Below are positions 45,545 to 56,755 of a stretch of DNA of 64,000 nt, piece by piece. This stretch comes from Saccharina japonica (lineage: Eukaryota; Sar; Phaeophyceae; Laminariales; Laminariaceae). The stretch spans positions 760,201 through 824,200 of the forward strand of contig MEHQ01001746.1 of assembly GCA_008828725.1 (NCBI GenBank), written 5' to 3'. Every line of letters begins with the position of its first letter. Position 1 is the stretch's first letter. The translations under genes and the position numbers were made by a program. Below the pieces are notes generated by a model that had not been told where the DNA came from, made no database searches, and was given only the letters and a program-made list of their open reading frames with translations.

Positions 45545-46430
45545 TCGGCCAGATACCTGTATCGCAGCCTGCTGCAACCCCCTGGGTATCTCGACCACCT
45601 AATTTTATGGTATCTCTCTCCCCACTATAATATCGGCCGGGTTCCTAACTGCTGTAGTACGGCCTACAGTTGGCTCGGATGACCAAGCCTCCGAATTGTA
45701 CCGTACCATTCGACTCCTCCGATCTAACTCAAGTGAAAAACAATAACGAAGAGAAAAGTATTCCGGGACCCCGGCTACTTTTACCCCTTCCCCCCCCTTC
45801 GAATCATGAAGTAGCCACACCAGATATTAAAGTAACTCATTGAAGCTGTCATCCATATGCAAGTCCGCCTGACGAGCGGTTCTTAATAGGATGCAGCTCA
45901 CCCTTCATGCGACTCGCCCAACACCTCACGGCTCTTCGCGCTTGGTGCTAGCAATGTCTGCCTGGTCGGTGAAAACCCAACATGCTCCGTCCCGGCATTG
46001 TAGGGATGCGAGGGTCTATGGTCATACGACTACGGCCATGCATGAAAATGAAGTACACCCCCCCCCCTTCGAAAGAAAAAATGGGAGGGTGGGACGGCAT
46101 AAAAAGGGGGGCACAAATTCCTGGCTTGGCTTCCCAAACCAGCGACTACCCCACGTGTGCTTACACTTGCAGCAGGAACCTCGTGCTTGCTTGCGCTCGA
46201 CGTGGGAATGCTGACCTGCACTTGGTGCCTTTCTCGAAAGGAGTGGCTACCTGCAGGTCCCTACCAAACACCATAACCGACCATTCTCTATCCCAGTCCC
46301 CGGTAAGGACAGGCCTCATTATCTCTACCAATGAACCCTGTTTTGTTCGTTATTCCGTTGCGGAGGCCGTTACTTCATCTACGTACAAAGCTACCCATCG
46401 CTGCAAACAATTCCACTGTACGTAGTCGTT
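45545..46430 (-). mobile_element. Reverse-transcriptase remnant (YVDE), inverted-pair member 2
   Basis: The minus strand matches 43600-44290: A-L-Y-V-D-E-V-T-A-S-A-T-E at about 46350-46390, then a stop; G-G-D[or G]-CCTGCA-GTAGCC nucleotides at 46235; Q-V-S-I-P-T-S-S-A-S-K-H at 46190; and the block AATACTTT..GTTATTGTTTTT..ACTTGAGT at about 45735-45770. The second catalytic Asp is Glu here, against Asp in member 1. Insertions of about 250 bp near 45830-46030 separate matching parts. The two members point toward each other with about 1.2 kb between them. They are two copies of one dead element in inverted orientation. Confidence 0.6.
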
Positions 46431-47784
46431 GTTAATACTGATAACTCGATTTGTTTTTTATGAACTGTGGTATCAACGCCTTCCTACTTCCAGCGTCAAG
46501 CCCATGTAAGGCTGCAGTCAGAATACGCCAGTAGCAACATCACGGTAATAATTACGATGATATCTACCCCACAACCGCGATAGTGCCGGGTGGACCATGG
46601 GCTGGGGCGGTTCGGACCATTTCGGGTATAACGTTTTGTGAATTATGTCTCAGAATAAACCATTATCCTGGTGCCTGATGGTAGCCCGTCGAACTATATG
46701 GACAGTGCCGCCTGCTCTGCAGATCTAAAAGTGTTTAATTTCCTGCTACACCATCACATCATCAGCGATGGTGATGGCTGTTAGCACTCATCTAGCGCGG
46801 AAGCCTTTCCCAGGCAAGTGATGCCCTCATGATGAGGGGGGTAGTAAATCCCAGCCGACTAAAGCGTTAGGTTATCTATTAGCAGTAGCATGAAACAATG
46901 TCATATCACTGTTTGTCACCAGGTGTACATCGGGCAGACTCGTCTGAATACGCGGCAGGGAGATGTCCCTGTTGAAATTAGAGGAAGGGCAAAAACGAGA
47001 TCTTGCATGACCCCAATACAATCCTTTTTCAACTCCCCAACATGAACCAATTCAAAAACGTACTATTTACCAGAAAACGTGAAGATCACCTAAGCGATCG
47101 CGTTCTTTTGCATCGCGATGGTTGGCTCAGCCTGAACTGCCTATCCCTCACCGAAAGTTTTCAAGGGCATTAATCATGCGACCAAAAACTTCACGAATGC
47201 CACAACCAGACAATTTAATAATAGGAAACAATAAGAAGCTACCATTAGACAGTCATCGTACGATATTTTGCCCCTGTGCGACCGTGCGCGTCGTCGACGC
47301 GAACAAAACGAACATCACGTTTTACGCAAGGGACATGAAGGCCAGTTCGGAAGAGGCTCATTGAGTTTAGTTACCTGCCACATTCACTCGCTAAGAAAGG
47401 ACGTGCGGACTACATTGATTGTGGATATCTGGAAATACACAACTCTTGGGCTGTGTCAAACTGCGGTCGGAGGCCGGTTTTATAGCGCCGACCTTATCCC
47501 TTCAGTACGGAACTTGTCAGCACAAGCATGAGGTTCAAAACCTAAACGCGCTTAAGGCTAGGCTCCGGCTACGCCAACGTTTTATTCGAACTCTTGCGCC
47601 GAAACAGTCCTTTCACACTACACAATCACAGGAACATATCATTGGCGACAGGCATGAAACTAACTATGAGTCAACCGCCGGCATAGATGCTTACTCCTAT
47701 GGTGTATGACCGCCCCGGTAATCGAAGGCGTCTACAAACGACCGAACTGTGGCAACACCAATCGTGGCTAACAGCTCGAATCAA
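46431..47784. other. No recognisable gene or repeat
   Basis: Downstream flank of the fourth EsV-1-7 gene. Frames are short (80-96 codons at most, plus strand 47122-47709) and none contains a motif I recognise. Confidence 0.4.
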
Positions 47785-49026
47785 TCAAAACAAACATTGC
47801 GTTTCAACTTTATATGAATGTCCCCTTACCGCGCCGTACGATGGGCGACGACCATTTCTCTGGGTTCGAGGCTTTTGGACCATGCAAGTGAGATCACCCT
47901 GGAGGGGCCCATGAACACGGCAGTGTGTAGGCTGTTTCCCTTCCAAACCCCAGCGTGTTACAGCGTTACAGCCATCGACCTTGCACATTGCCATGAAGTT
48001 GACCACCGGGCCACCCACGATATCGTTTTTATGGCGAAGGCATGTAGTGCCCCGACTGTCGGTTAGCAATCCATACCCCGGTCGCTTTACGCAAGGTATA
48101 TGTGAGCAACGCCTGGCGGCAACGTTCACCATACCGCCTGCAGCATGCTTCTTACAGTACCGCGCCGTTTTCATTTCGTTGAAGTTGTAGCTCGGCTGCT
48201 TATTGCAGGACTCATGTAAGCAACGCATGCTGAGGACATCAATCATGCCCTCCTCAGCATGCTGCTTGCAGTACGCCGCCGTCTTGCTGCCTTCGATGTT
48301 GAAGGTTGATATCCTGCTGCAGGGGTCATGAAAGCAACGCTTGCTCCGAACGTCCACCATACCGTCCTCAGCATGTTGCTTGCAGTACACCGCCGTCTTG
48401 CTGCTCTCGATATTATAGCGCGATATCTTCGGGCACGAGTCATGAAAGCAACGCTTGCTCCGAACGTCCACCATACCGTCCTCAGCATGTTGCTTGCAGT
48501 ACACCGCCGTCTTGCTGCTCTCGATATTATAGCGCGATATCTTCGGGCACGAGTCATGAAAGCAACGCTTGCTCCGAACGTCCACCATACCGTCCTCAGC
48601 ATGTTGCTTGCAGTACACCGCCGTCTTGCTGCTCTCGATATTATAGCGCGATATCTTCGGGCACGAGTCATGAATGCAACACCTGCTGCGGACGTTCACC
48701 ATACCGTCTTCAGCATGCTGCTTACAGTAAAAAGGCGTCTTGCTCCCCTCGAGGTTGTAGTAGGGTTCCCTCGAGCAAGAATCATAGAAGCAACGCTTCG
48801 CTCTGACATTAACCATGTCGTCTTCAGCGTGTTCTTTGCAGTACGCCGCCGGCTTTCCCTGGTCATTGAAATTCGCCTGCTTAAAGCAGGCATCATGTGA
48901 GCAAAGCTTAGCAACAACGTTCACCATGCTGCTCTCAGCATGTTGCTTGCAGTAAAACCCCGTCTTGCTGCCCATGACATTGAAGCAACCATGCTTCGTG
49001 CAGAATTCATGTAAGCAACGCCCCAT
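47785..49026 (-). CDS. EsV-1-7 domain cysteine-rich repeat protein, 413 aa, 8 canonical + 2 variant repeats
   Basis: After M-G-R come eight units of C-X4-C-X16-C-X2-H-X12. Unit 2 is one residue short (37) before its third Cys. Units 4, 5 and 6 are almost identical in protein (C-x-H-D-S-C-P-K-I-S-R-Y-N) and lie in three identical 114-bp DNA copies. Two variant units from residue 307 and a basic tail (R-T-Q-R-N-G-R-R-P-S-Y-G) match the gene at 18092-19336 in spacing and sequence, including T-T-C-L-R-H, C-K-V-D-G-C and T-H-C-R-V-H. The ATG at 49026 follows ATCTTCGGTAAAA, which matches the leader of the two long genes (ATCTTCGGTGATA). Single exon, intact. It probably belongs to the same subfamily as 18092-19336, but its flanks are unrelated, so it is not a recent block duplicate. 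The role is unknown beyond the family. Confidence 0.9.
   Translation of the reverse strand: MGRCLHEFCTKHGCFNVMGSKTGFYCKQHAESSMVNVVAKLCSHDACFKQANFNDQGKPAAYCKEHAEDDMVNVRAKRCFYDSCSREPYYNLEGSKTPFYCKQHAEDGMVNVRSRCCIHDSCPKISRYNIESSKTAVYCKQHAEDGMVDVRSKRCFHDSCPKISRYNIESSKTAVYCKQHAEDGMVDVRSKRCFHDSCPKISRYNIESSKTAVYCKQHAEDGMVDVRSKRCFHDPCSRISTFNIEGSKTAAYCKQHAEEGMIDVLSMRCLHESCNKQPSYNFNEMKTARYCKKHAAGGMVNVAARRCSHIPCVKRPGYGLLTDSRGTTCLRHKNDIVGGPVVNFMAMCKVDGCNAVTRWGLEGKQPTHCRVHGPLQGDLTCMVQKPRTQRNGRRPSYGAVRGHSYKVETQCLF
48326..48667 (-). repeat. Three identical 114-bp tandem units inside the EsV-1-7 gene
   Basis: Period 114 bp, equal to one 38-residue unit. Units start at 48326, 48440 and 48554 and read the same throughout as far as I compared them; sequences before and after diverge at once. 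Identity in both codon sense and silent sites shows very recent unit amplification or conversion, and gives a likely length polymorphism between individuals. Confidence 0.9.
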
Positions 49027-49232
49027 TTTTACCGAAGATTACAGCTACGATGGAATGCTTAGAGCAGCTTCGCTTGGTATGTGGCGAAGACAAAGGCGCC
49101 TAGGCCTGAACTGGGTTCACCTGCCGTTCATGACGCAAACACAAAGAAGGAAGGGAGTATGGCGCCGCGTAAAGGTGACGTATGACAAAATTGGCTTGCT
49201 TTTTTCGCACTGTGTACCCGTATCTGACTTCA

Positions 49233-49462
49233 AAGGCATGCTATGATTTAGGTACACCGTGCTTTTTCTGAAAGGTGATCACTTGAGGAGCTCAATTTTG
49301 GAGGAAAGTAAGAGTGACATATATAAGATGAACAATAGCCTAAGCGTACAATGAACCATTTGGCAACACAAGACTGAAAGATTGGCGGTTTGTTGGGTTA
49401 AGGAGCCCGGTCATTAAAAACATTTTTAAGCCACAACGTGCTACCTCCATCGTAGCACGCGT
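49233..49462 (+). mobile_element. MITE, copy 3 (230 bp, 5-6-bp target duplication)
   Basis: It starts GGCATGCTATGATTTAGGT and ends CCATCGTAGCACGCGT, flanked by CTTCA (CTTCAA if the next base is counted) at 49228 and 49463. The interior shares GAGGAGCTCAATTTTGGAGG, GGGTTAAGGAGCCCGG and the terminal TAGCACGCGT with copies 1 and 2. The left terminus is more diverged than in the others, so it is probably the oldest of the three. It lies about 200 bp upstream of the minus-strand EsV-1-7 start, where it could affect transcription. Confidence 0.8.
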
Positions 49463-49468
49463 CTTCAA

Positions 49469-50685
49469 CCCCGACTGTACATAGGTTAAAAAGCAACGCG
49501 GCGTTCTTTTAGGTTGGTCTCGATCCACGCCTGTGTCTGATCCTTTGCTGGGTGCTTCAGTGGAAGCAAAGGGCTCATATATTCGTGTTTTATACAGTCA
49601 GTCGTTAAAACATGTGGTGTGGGCCACCGTTTGGCCCTTCTCCTAAGTTCCACGAATTTCTACTTTCCGATAAATACGGGGGAGGGGGTACAGTGTACAC
49701 GCATTGCCTTCACTCTGTAATGGAACACAGCACCTAGCGAAATTGGCACAGGAAAAATATGATTCGTTGCAGAGGAATAGGTCGTTATTTCACCACATCG
49801 TCGTGAGATCAGTCCGTAGGGCAGACAGCTCACGGTGAAGATGAAGTCTTTGGGATTATCACAGTGGGCGCTAACGCGTTTGATTGCTTCCAGGACACTC
49901 ACACAGTATATGCTCTGTACGCATGCACCTAAAAGGGCTCAATAAACAAGCTTGATAGAACTCAGCGTGCTTTATTGGCACTTCGGGCCAGCAGCAGCCT
50001 GCATCAGCCATATATATATTGCAAAAACATATGAGATGAACAGATACAGCACTACCTACATGTTTTACTTGAAAAGTGGCCAGATACTAGTCCAATTAGT
50101 TGCTGTCGATACGAGGTATACCGCAAACGAAATTGTTCTGCATCTCAGGCGTACGACCTCAAATTCAGATCAATCAGGCCCTTCATGGGCACATTTAGTC
50201 TGCTTGCACTAAACAAACCGTGATCGGTGTCGGAGAAATACATATCTCACTGTCCTCTGTATTGCTGGAGCTTCTCACTCTTCCCCTTGAGAGACACACG
50301 ATTGAAAAACTAGTTCACACAACATTTACAGGACATCACGGAAGGGCTTCACCTAGGATGCAATAATTATCACCATCCCCTTTCGAAGGTACTTCCATCG
50401 GTAGGTGGGCCCGTTAGCACGAAAACGGCAAAGAACCCCTGTGCTGTCGGAAGCGTGCGTTCGAAAAGACGATCAGTGGGGCGGTTAACCAACCTGCAGT
50501 GTACGTACCGGGGTATCGACTTCGTACATTAAAAGCACAAAATGAATATGGAAATATTATGCTAATGGATATGGTATACAAGTATTGCCCGCAAAACGTA
50601 GTCGATGTGCACGACGACCAAACACTTCAGCGAGAAACGACCAGGGTACCCGGACGGAACTGGTCTCGTGATGGTGCGCAGTGCT
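49469..50685. other. No recognisable gene or repeat
   Basis: A plus frame at 49952-50212 (ATG at about 50036, M-N-R-Y-S-T) is short and unrecognised. Nothing else stands out. Confidence 0.4.
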
Positions 50686-51360
50686 CTATACACACTTTCG
50701 TGGAAATAAATTAGCGCTAGCTATAAAGACCAGTCAAATCCAATTGCCATGGTACGTGAGGAGTGTTTGAAAACAAAATTAGACCACGGCATGCATAAAG
50801 TGAATCGATCACATTATAGTCAACGGCTTCTTGAGCAGACATATTTCTGGCATGTAAATGTACCCTTGACAAGTCTCTGGGAAAGAGGCAACACCAAATC
50901 AAAACAAGCACGTTATACACACTTTCGTGAACATAAATTAACGCTTACCAAGAAGACCAGTCAAATCCAATTGCCATGGTATATGATGAGTGTTTGAAAA
51001 AAAATTAAGACCACGGCTAGCATTAAGTGAATCGATCACATTGCAGTCAGCGGCTTCTTGAACATATATCATTCTGGTATGTACATGCACCCTTGACGGT
51101 CTCTGGGAGAGAGGCAAACCCAAACTAAAACAAGCACACATATATGTGAACATAAATTAACGCAAATTAAGAAGGCCAGTCAAATCCAATTGCCATTGTA
51201 TGTGATCAGTATTTAAAAATACATCTAGACCACGGCATGCATAAAGTGAATCGATCACCTTGTAGTCAACGGCTTCTTGAACAGACACCTTTCTGGCATG
51301 TGCATGCACCCTTGACAGTCTCCGGGAGAGAGGCAAAACCAAACCAAAACAAGCACAATG
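50686..51360 (-). repeat. Three-unit tandem repeat of about 220-227 bp with exon-like frame
   Basis: Copies of GACCAGTCAAATCCAATTGC start at 50728, 50955 and (as GGCCAG) 51174, periods 227 and 219 bp. On the minus strand each unit has the same open frame: a pyrimidine tract CCTCT[TC]TCCC[AG]G, then S-R-V-H, Q-E-A-[VA]-D, V-I-D-S-L, R-G-L and W-Q-L-D-L-T-G-L. In the unit nearest 50800 this reads R-N-M-S-A-Q-E-A-V-D-Y-N-V-I-D-S-L, which resembles the C-terminal M-S-x-x-E-A-x-x-[YF]-G-[IL]-[IL]-D region of ClpP proteases. The unit could be a triplicated exon of a ClpP-like gene or a chance likeness in a minisatellite. No catalytic Ser/His/Asp part of ClpP is present nearby. Confidence 0.75.
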
Positions 51361-54300
51361 AACGGAAAACACTAACGTATCATCTGTTCTGCTGGTAAGA
51401 TAGCGAACGACTGCTAGCCCGGGGACACAAAGTACATCCGATACTTGTTTAGTCTGTACTGCCACCGTCGCCACTACGAGCAACGAAGGTCCAGTATTAG
51501 TATAGTGTGTTGGAGTTCAGGTACAGCATGCGTAACGACGAACGACACTGTCAACTACCCAGGCATACAATCGGCAACCTCATTTCAAGCAATATTCGAA
51601 AGCTCTGTGCGACCACCGCCTCTCTCTTTTCGTAAGAGCAAGGTCAACAGCTTTGGCTTCCAAGAACCCCATGCATACGGTGTAGACAAGGACACGATTG
51701 ACTGACGTCCACATGACCACCAGGTAGATAGCAACTATGCGCTCGCCCGCCCGGACCAACTCATTACTCTCATCGTAACTGGAACCCTATCTCAGGGAAA
51801 ACCGTGGGCAGAGGTTCGCAACTACCGACCCTGTCCCTTACGAAACGCGGTACGAGTGAATCAAAGCTCTTCCGGCCACGTATCTATCCCTTTGTTAACC
51901 ACTGCGTCCAGAGGTTACAGGGATTACAGTCTTATATGAGTCGCTAGAGGTTCACCCTCTCGAGTGAAACGATATGCCAAAAAGTATAGCGTTTCGATAT
52001 TCACACTCGGCAACCACCGCGGAGCTTACGGCTATGTGTTCTATATTCGGCCGGCACCATTGTGCGTACCTAAGCGCGCCACGAAAGAGCCCATGCGAAC
52101 AAACCAGTGCAACACGCAAACGAAGGTAGGTTTCGTATGTCACCGCCATATCGAACAAACCAATGGCGGACGTACAGGTAGTTGCTCGCTAATAACCATG
52201 TACCTTGATCTTCGGACAAATACACTTGTCAGAGAACGTAGCCCTGCCCTACGATGGCTATGATAGACTACTACCGTCGCAGTGAGTGGTCATCATACAG
52301 CAGAGCAACAACTACTGGATATGAATCAAGACGAATTACAGCATTTGGTGCGAAAGCAGGTGATTGCATTCCAATTGTTTTATAAAGATACGCGGTTTGT
52401 CAATGTGTGGGTAAATTCGTGCTTTGACGTGGGAAATAGTCACCACTGCAGACTCTGTTGGTGAACACTGCACACACATGCGACTACAAACCGAGCACGA
52501 GGCTGCCACGCAGATCAGGGCTTCAATCGCGGGTGTTTTTTCTGTGCCGCTGTTGTTGATCTATTGTGGTATCGTTGCTGTCGTCTACGTGTGTACCATG
52601 GTGGCGCGGTGTACTTCAAAATTCAGAACAAATGCGGGTATTATGAATTACATGTCGGTTTGCCACCCCTCGAAGAAAACAAGTTATAATCTATGTTTTG
52701 ATATTATGTCTTCGGTCCTACGTCGTACGACAAAATAAAGAACAAGGCGAACACAAGAAAACACATAGAAGCGTCGTCTGTGGCCGGTATATAGGGGGGA
52801 TAATGGTACGCGACTGTTGCTGTACTCTGGCTGCGCAACAAGGTAGAACCCTTGAAAGGTAAAGCGATTGTGTGACAGCGCCAGACGCGTCAACCAATGA
52901 AATTGTTGGTCTATATGGCGCTGACCGGCTTGGCGTCGGGGAACGCAACGCTATAAAATATAAAGCTCGTGAAACTTTGAAAGCTTCGACCACTCGCCAA
53001 GAAGCTCCCATTGATTCTTGAACGTGAGACGTAGTGTATGCTCGGGCGCCTTGTGTGCCTCTAAGCCAAGGGAACGCAGAAAGACTCGACGCTGGGCGGG
53101 AAACGGTTTGCAGTGTTTAAATTAGGTGGTTTGTATGCATATACATGGCTCGTTTTCGTAGTGTGGGATATTCAACGCTAAAGAACTCGAGCTGGCATGC
53201 CACAGAGGCAACATGGTGATCACACATCGGCAAACGGAAGGCATGAAACATTCGTGAATAATGGTATAGTGGTAGTTGGGCATATGTTGTACAGCGCCAC
53301 CACAATCGCTGCCATCAAACGTACGGCAAATAGCATGCCGCCAAGCAGTAACAACCGCAACAACAGCATAATATGCAATACACAACACCAAACATTCCTG
53401 TTCGAGCCCTTGCTGGGTATGTATGCGTTTCGCAGCAACAATGCCAATGGTGAAACGGTCGCTTGGTATGTTGGTATTCAGATTCAGTTTTACCAGTTGT
53501 GTTGACTGATCTTGGAGAAGGCAGGGTTGGGCTAATGCTTAGAGGGGCGACACAGTAGTCCTTCACGCGGAGTCGATGGTGAATCGACGGAGCAAGACCA
53601 TATCACAACACACATAGTGCAAACCACAGGCCAACCGGGGAACACACGATACACCAATGCGGTACGCTGGACACTGACAAAACTTCGTATCGTGCATGCC
53701 GTAGCGTTTGATGTTTGCGTGGAAAAGTGGTTATGGTTGGACAAACTCCTGAGGGTTGTGCATAAAGCCACAAACGACAAACACACAAGAGCGCCGTGGC
53801 TGTCACCGTTGCATGCGCTTCGAGCGCGATGGTCGTAGTGCAGGTATTGTTGTGCATTGTCGTGGTTGCGCGACGCGTGGTGGGTATGAACTGCAGATGC
53901 AGTGTGCCCTTTATCACGCCTGTTGGTGTCCATAGTGCTCCTGAAGGGAAACGATTTGCAGGTGAGGTTATGCTCGTGTCGTAGGCAGCCAACCATGATA
54001 GACAAAAACAACAAACGCACACAAACAAACGCGAACTCGGCCGCGCCTGCTGCGGTCGGTGAGACTCCAACGGGATTGATCACACACCGGCGAGATCCTT
54101 GCCTGGCCCGCACCAAAGAAGAACGTGCGTGGGTCGGCAAGGTGCTCGCGTCAAGTATGCGCGTTCGCTTCATATTGCGTAGTGTGAACTGTTGAATAAT
54201 ACTATTATGCGTCAAGTCAGTTATCGGGGAAAATGTGGAAAACGTATGCGGTCTCGGGGGATTTATCCCATGCTTTCACCATTTCCCATAGCGACTTGTG

Positions 54301-54778
54301 TACATAGTTCACATGGCGGGTTTCACGCAGGCCATTTCGTTCGGAGAAGCAGGAAGGGCCTGGACGATTTTGCGACTGTTGAGACATTTCGAGCGAGGCA
54401 CGCCGTTCTCGACGCCAGAGGCGTACAACGAGGCTGATAACCCGTAGACAGATCTCGACGGCGACTAGACAAGCTAACAGGCCTGCAAGCGAAATATTGC
54501 CGATAACAAGATGAACAAACACGATTTTACCTTGGAGTAGAAGCTATCGGTATAACCGTGGTCGTACTTGATATGAGGTCAATATATTAGCAAAACGGGC
54601 ATCTTAGGTATTTCCTGATGAGGAACAGTGGGTAACTTCTATTGATGTCTGCCATTTGCGGTGTCACTGCGGTCAACATCGTGGAAAGTTACATATCTCG
54701 TGGCATCGGTGCCCAACCACACATGTACGTATAACGATATAATATGCAGTACCATCCATATAAACATATCCCTTGTGC
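51361..54778. other. Region of short unassigned frames
   Basis: Several plus-strand frames look protein-like. 52324-52464 (M-N-Q-D-E-L-Q-H-L-V) is followed by 52477-52738, which has one hydrophobic segment (V-P-L-L-L-I-Y-C-G-I-V-A-V-V-Y). 53197-53505 is a third. On the minus strand 54217-54522 has a membrane-like start (G-N-I-S-L-A-G-L-L-A-C-L-V-A) but no ATG there. Frames of 155 and 227 codons overlap on the minus strand at 53532-54215. None has a recognised domain and I could not join them with convincing splice sites. Confidence 0.25.
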
Positions 54779-55132
54779 ATGCGTGCCATTCTGCATTATA
54801 TCGACCTATTGACTGTTATATACCACTTACACTGTGATGACCACTACTACTTCCAACAACTGGTTGTACTATTGATACTGCATTTACTAGTGCTTGGCAA
54901 CCATGAAAGGATCACCTTTTTTTCTCGAAACATTATTTCGTTGCTATATGTCTTTGGTACAATTACCCAATTACTGAACTGCCCATATATGAGCATACGT
55001 ATTATATATGCACCAAAGCGCTTTCCCCCACTGATCAACTACATGAAAGAGAAGGCCTGTAGGGGTATGAGTTCATCTTGGCTCATTAAAGCTAGAAATG
55101 AGTCTATAATCAGCGCGCCACAAAAAAAGTAG
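54779..55132 (+). CDS. Unrecognised small hydrophobic protein, 117 aa
   Basis: Plus frame from ATG 54779 (M-R-A-I-L-H-Y-I-D-L-L) with two hydrophobic stretches, one around residues 27-37 (L-V-V-L-L-I-L-H-L-L-V) and one around residues 48-60 (N-I-I-S-L-L-Y-V-F-G), then a basic C-terminal part ending P-Q-K-K. This local stretch is more A+T-rich than its surroundings. It could be a small membrane protein, but there is no paralogue in the window, no recognised family and no supporting context, and A+T-rich DNA tends to yield hydrophobic chance frames. Confidence 0.2.
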   Translation: MRAILHYIDLLTVIYHLHCDDHYYFQQLVVLLILHLLVLGNHERITFFSRNIISLLYVFGTITQLLNCPYMSIRIIYAPKRFPPLINYMKEKACRGMSSSWLIKARNESIISAPQKK

Positions 55133-56215
55133 AGCAGCACTCCAACAGTACGGCAGCCGCGTGTGCTTGTACTGCTGTAATCAGCCAAGAAAAGGGAACA
55201 CACCGCACGCTGCAAGCGTTAAACCAATATACCTTCCACGGCACGGGGTTGCTTTACGTCCTGCGATTGCTACCAGGCCTTGTTGAGGGGCGAAGTCAGC
55301 CTAATTCTGGCTTTATTAGTTCTCATGGTGCACGCAGCTGGACAACCGACTTCCTGTGTTTTTTGCAGTTCGGGGAGACCTGCCTTCTCCCAAAACCGGA
55401 GTACAGTGTGCCCGCCACAAGGTCTTAAATATCGCCGACATCGAATTGAGGCCAGCAGCACGCACGTGTGTTACTTACTGCGCAGGTCTTGTTTTTCGTC
55501 AAATGGGTCGGTTGCGCAAAGCGCCTTTTGAGTTCATATATACATATATAATAAACAAGGGGGGCTTTGCCGCGTCGGGCCGATGCCCTCCTGCGGCTAC
55601 GCGCAATGCCTGTAACGGCGAGGATTATAGGTAGATTAGTAGCTAAGCTTGGGGCGAACAAAGCCACTCCGTACAGCCAAGGGGTGTACAGTGGTACAGG
55701 ACACCTAACGAGAAACACTCACAAACCGAGGCTAGTAACTTCAATATAACGTCTTCGGAATTTCTTGTTCATTGCAAATATCACACTGTGGTATACACGT
55801 ACACACGTACGTTCGTTCGTGTTGGCTTACGAGCACAAGCAAGATTAGCCCAGCATGCTGTTCCGCATATGTGACCACTGCAGGTACTGAGGTCGCGCCT
55901 CATTACCTCAATTACTGTACGTGAAACATATTGATGGTAAATACTGCTGTATTGAAGCACACCTGGGGTGGCTTCAAAACATATTGAGGTACAGCAGCAG
56001 CAAACAACATAATAAACATACGTATACACACATACGTACAGGCAGAGAGCATATAAATACCATGAGAGTTTTGCGATCCCGAGTCGGTCGTTAGCTATGA
56101 TTGGACCGTAATACACCTTTCTTCTTCGTGGCGAACGGCCCAACTTTTGATTGCCAGCTTCGAAATATATTTTTAGCTTTTCACGTTATGGTGACAGCAT
56201 CACGAATAGTCTATA
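55133..56215. other. No recognisable gene or repeat
   Basis: Overlapping short frames lie on both strands near 55280-55750, with none recognised. The interval ends at the SINE head. Confidence 0.4.
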
Positions 56216-56544
56216 GGTCGCCCCGGTGGTCTAACTGGTAGCCACGAAGCTTTTTGGGCCGGATGTCGAGGGTTCGATTCTCCCCCCATGGAGGTTTATA
56301 TTATCAAATGACACCGACTGTCGAGAGCGCATATTATAGCGGGGGTAAGCAAACTTCGACGAGAGTTGACGAGGGAAGAAAGTGCTGAAATCTTCTCGCG
56401 ATAAAAATGCAAATCAAGAACCGTAGTGGGGGAGGAGGGAGAGGAGCCTACTTTGTGACCCCGGATCTGAGTTACGACTAGGGAGGGAGGAAGACGGAAG
56501 TGCGAAGATAATAAATGGGATGGACAAAAAAAAAAAAAAAAAAA
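56216..56544 (+). mobile_element. tRNA-derived SINE, copy 2
   Basis: It starts GGTCGCCCCGGTGGTCTAAC with an A-box-like TGGTCTAACTGG and a B-box-like GGTTCGATTC at 56271, giving internal RNA polymerase III promoter elements. The body ends GATAATAAATGGGATGG and a 19-nt A run (56526-56544). It is the same family as 15680-16011. The B box is closer to consensus than in copy 1, so this copy is the more canonical. The source tRNA cannot be told from two copies. No target duplication was seen. Confidence 0.85.
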
Positions 56545-56723
56545 GTCCGTACATTGGTATTTTACTGTGTCAGCACGACGATCACGACACTTGTGAGCTG
56601 GGACGACAAGGCAAGGCAGAGCATCGGAACAAGAAGACAGAAACACGGGGGGGAAGGGAAAGGTCTTGCTCTGCTCTGCTGTTCTGTCTGCCTTCCTCTG
56701 CTGCCTTCCTCTGCTGCCTTCCT

Positions 56724-56755
<32 letters not shown>

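Noticed and set aside
53532-54215. 227-codon minus frame overlapping a 155-codon frame in another register
   Set aside because: Two long overlapping frames on one strand with no motif, homologue or clear start; kept only as part of the unassigned region.
56216-56290. The SINE head read as a functional tRNA gene
   Set aside because: It has A- and B-box-like sequences, but no complete cloverleaf, and is followed directly by a SINE body and polyA that recur elsewhere.
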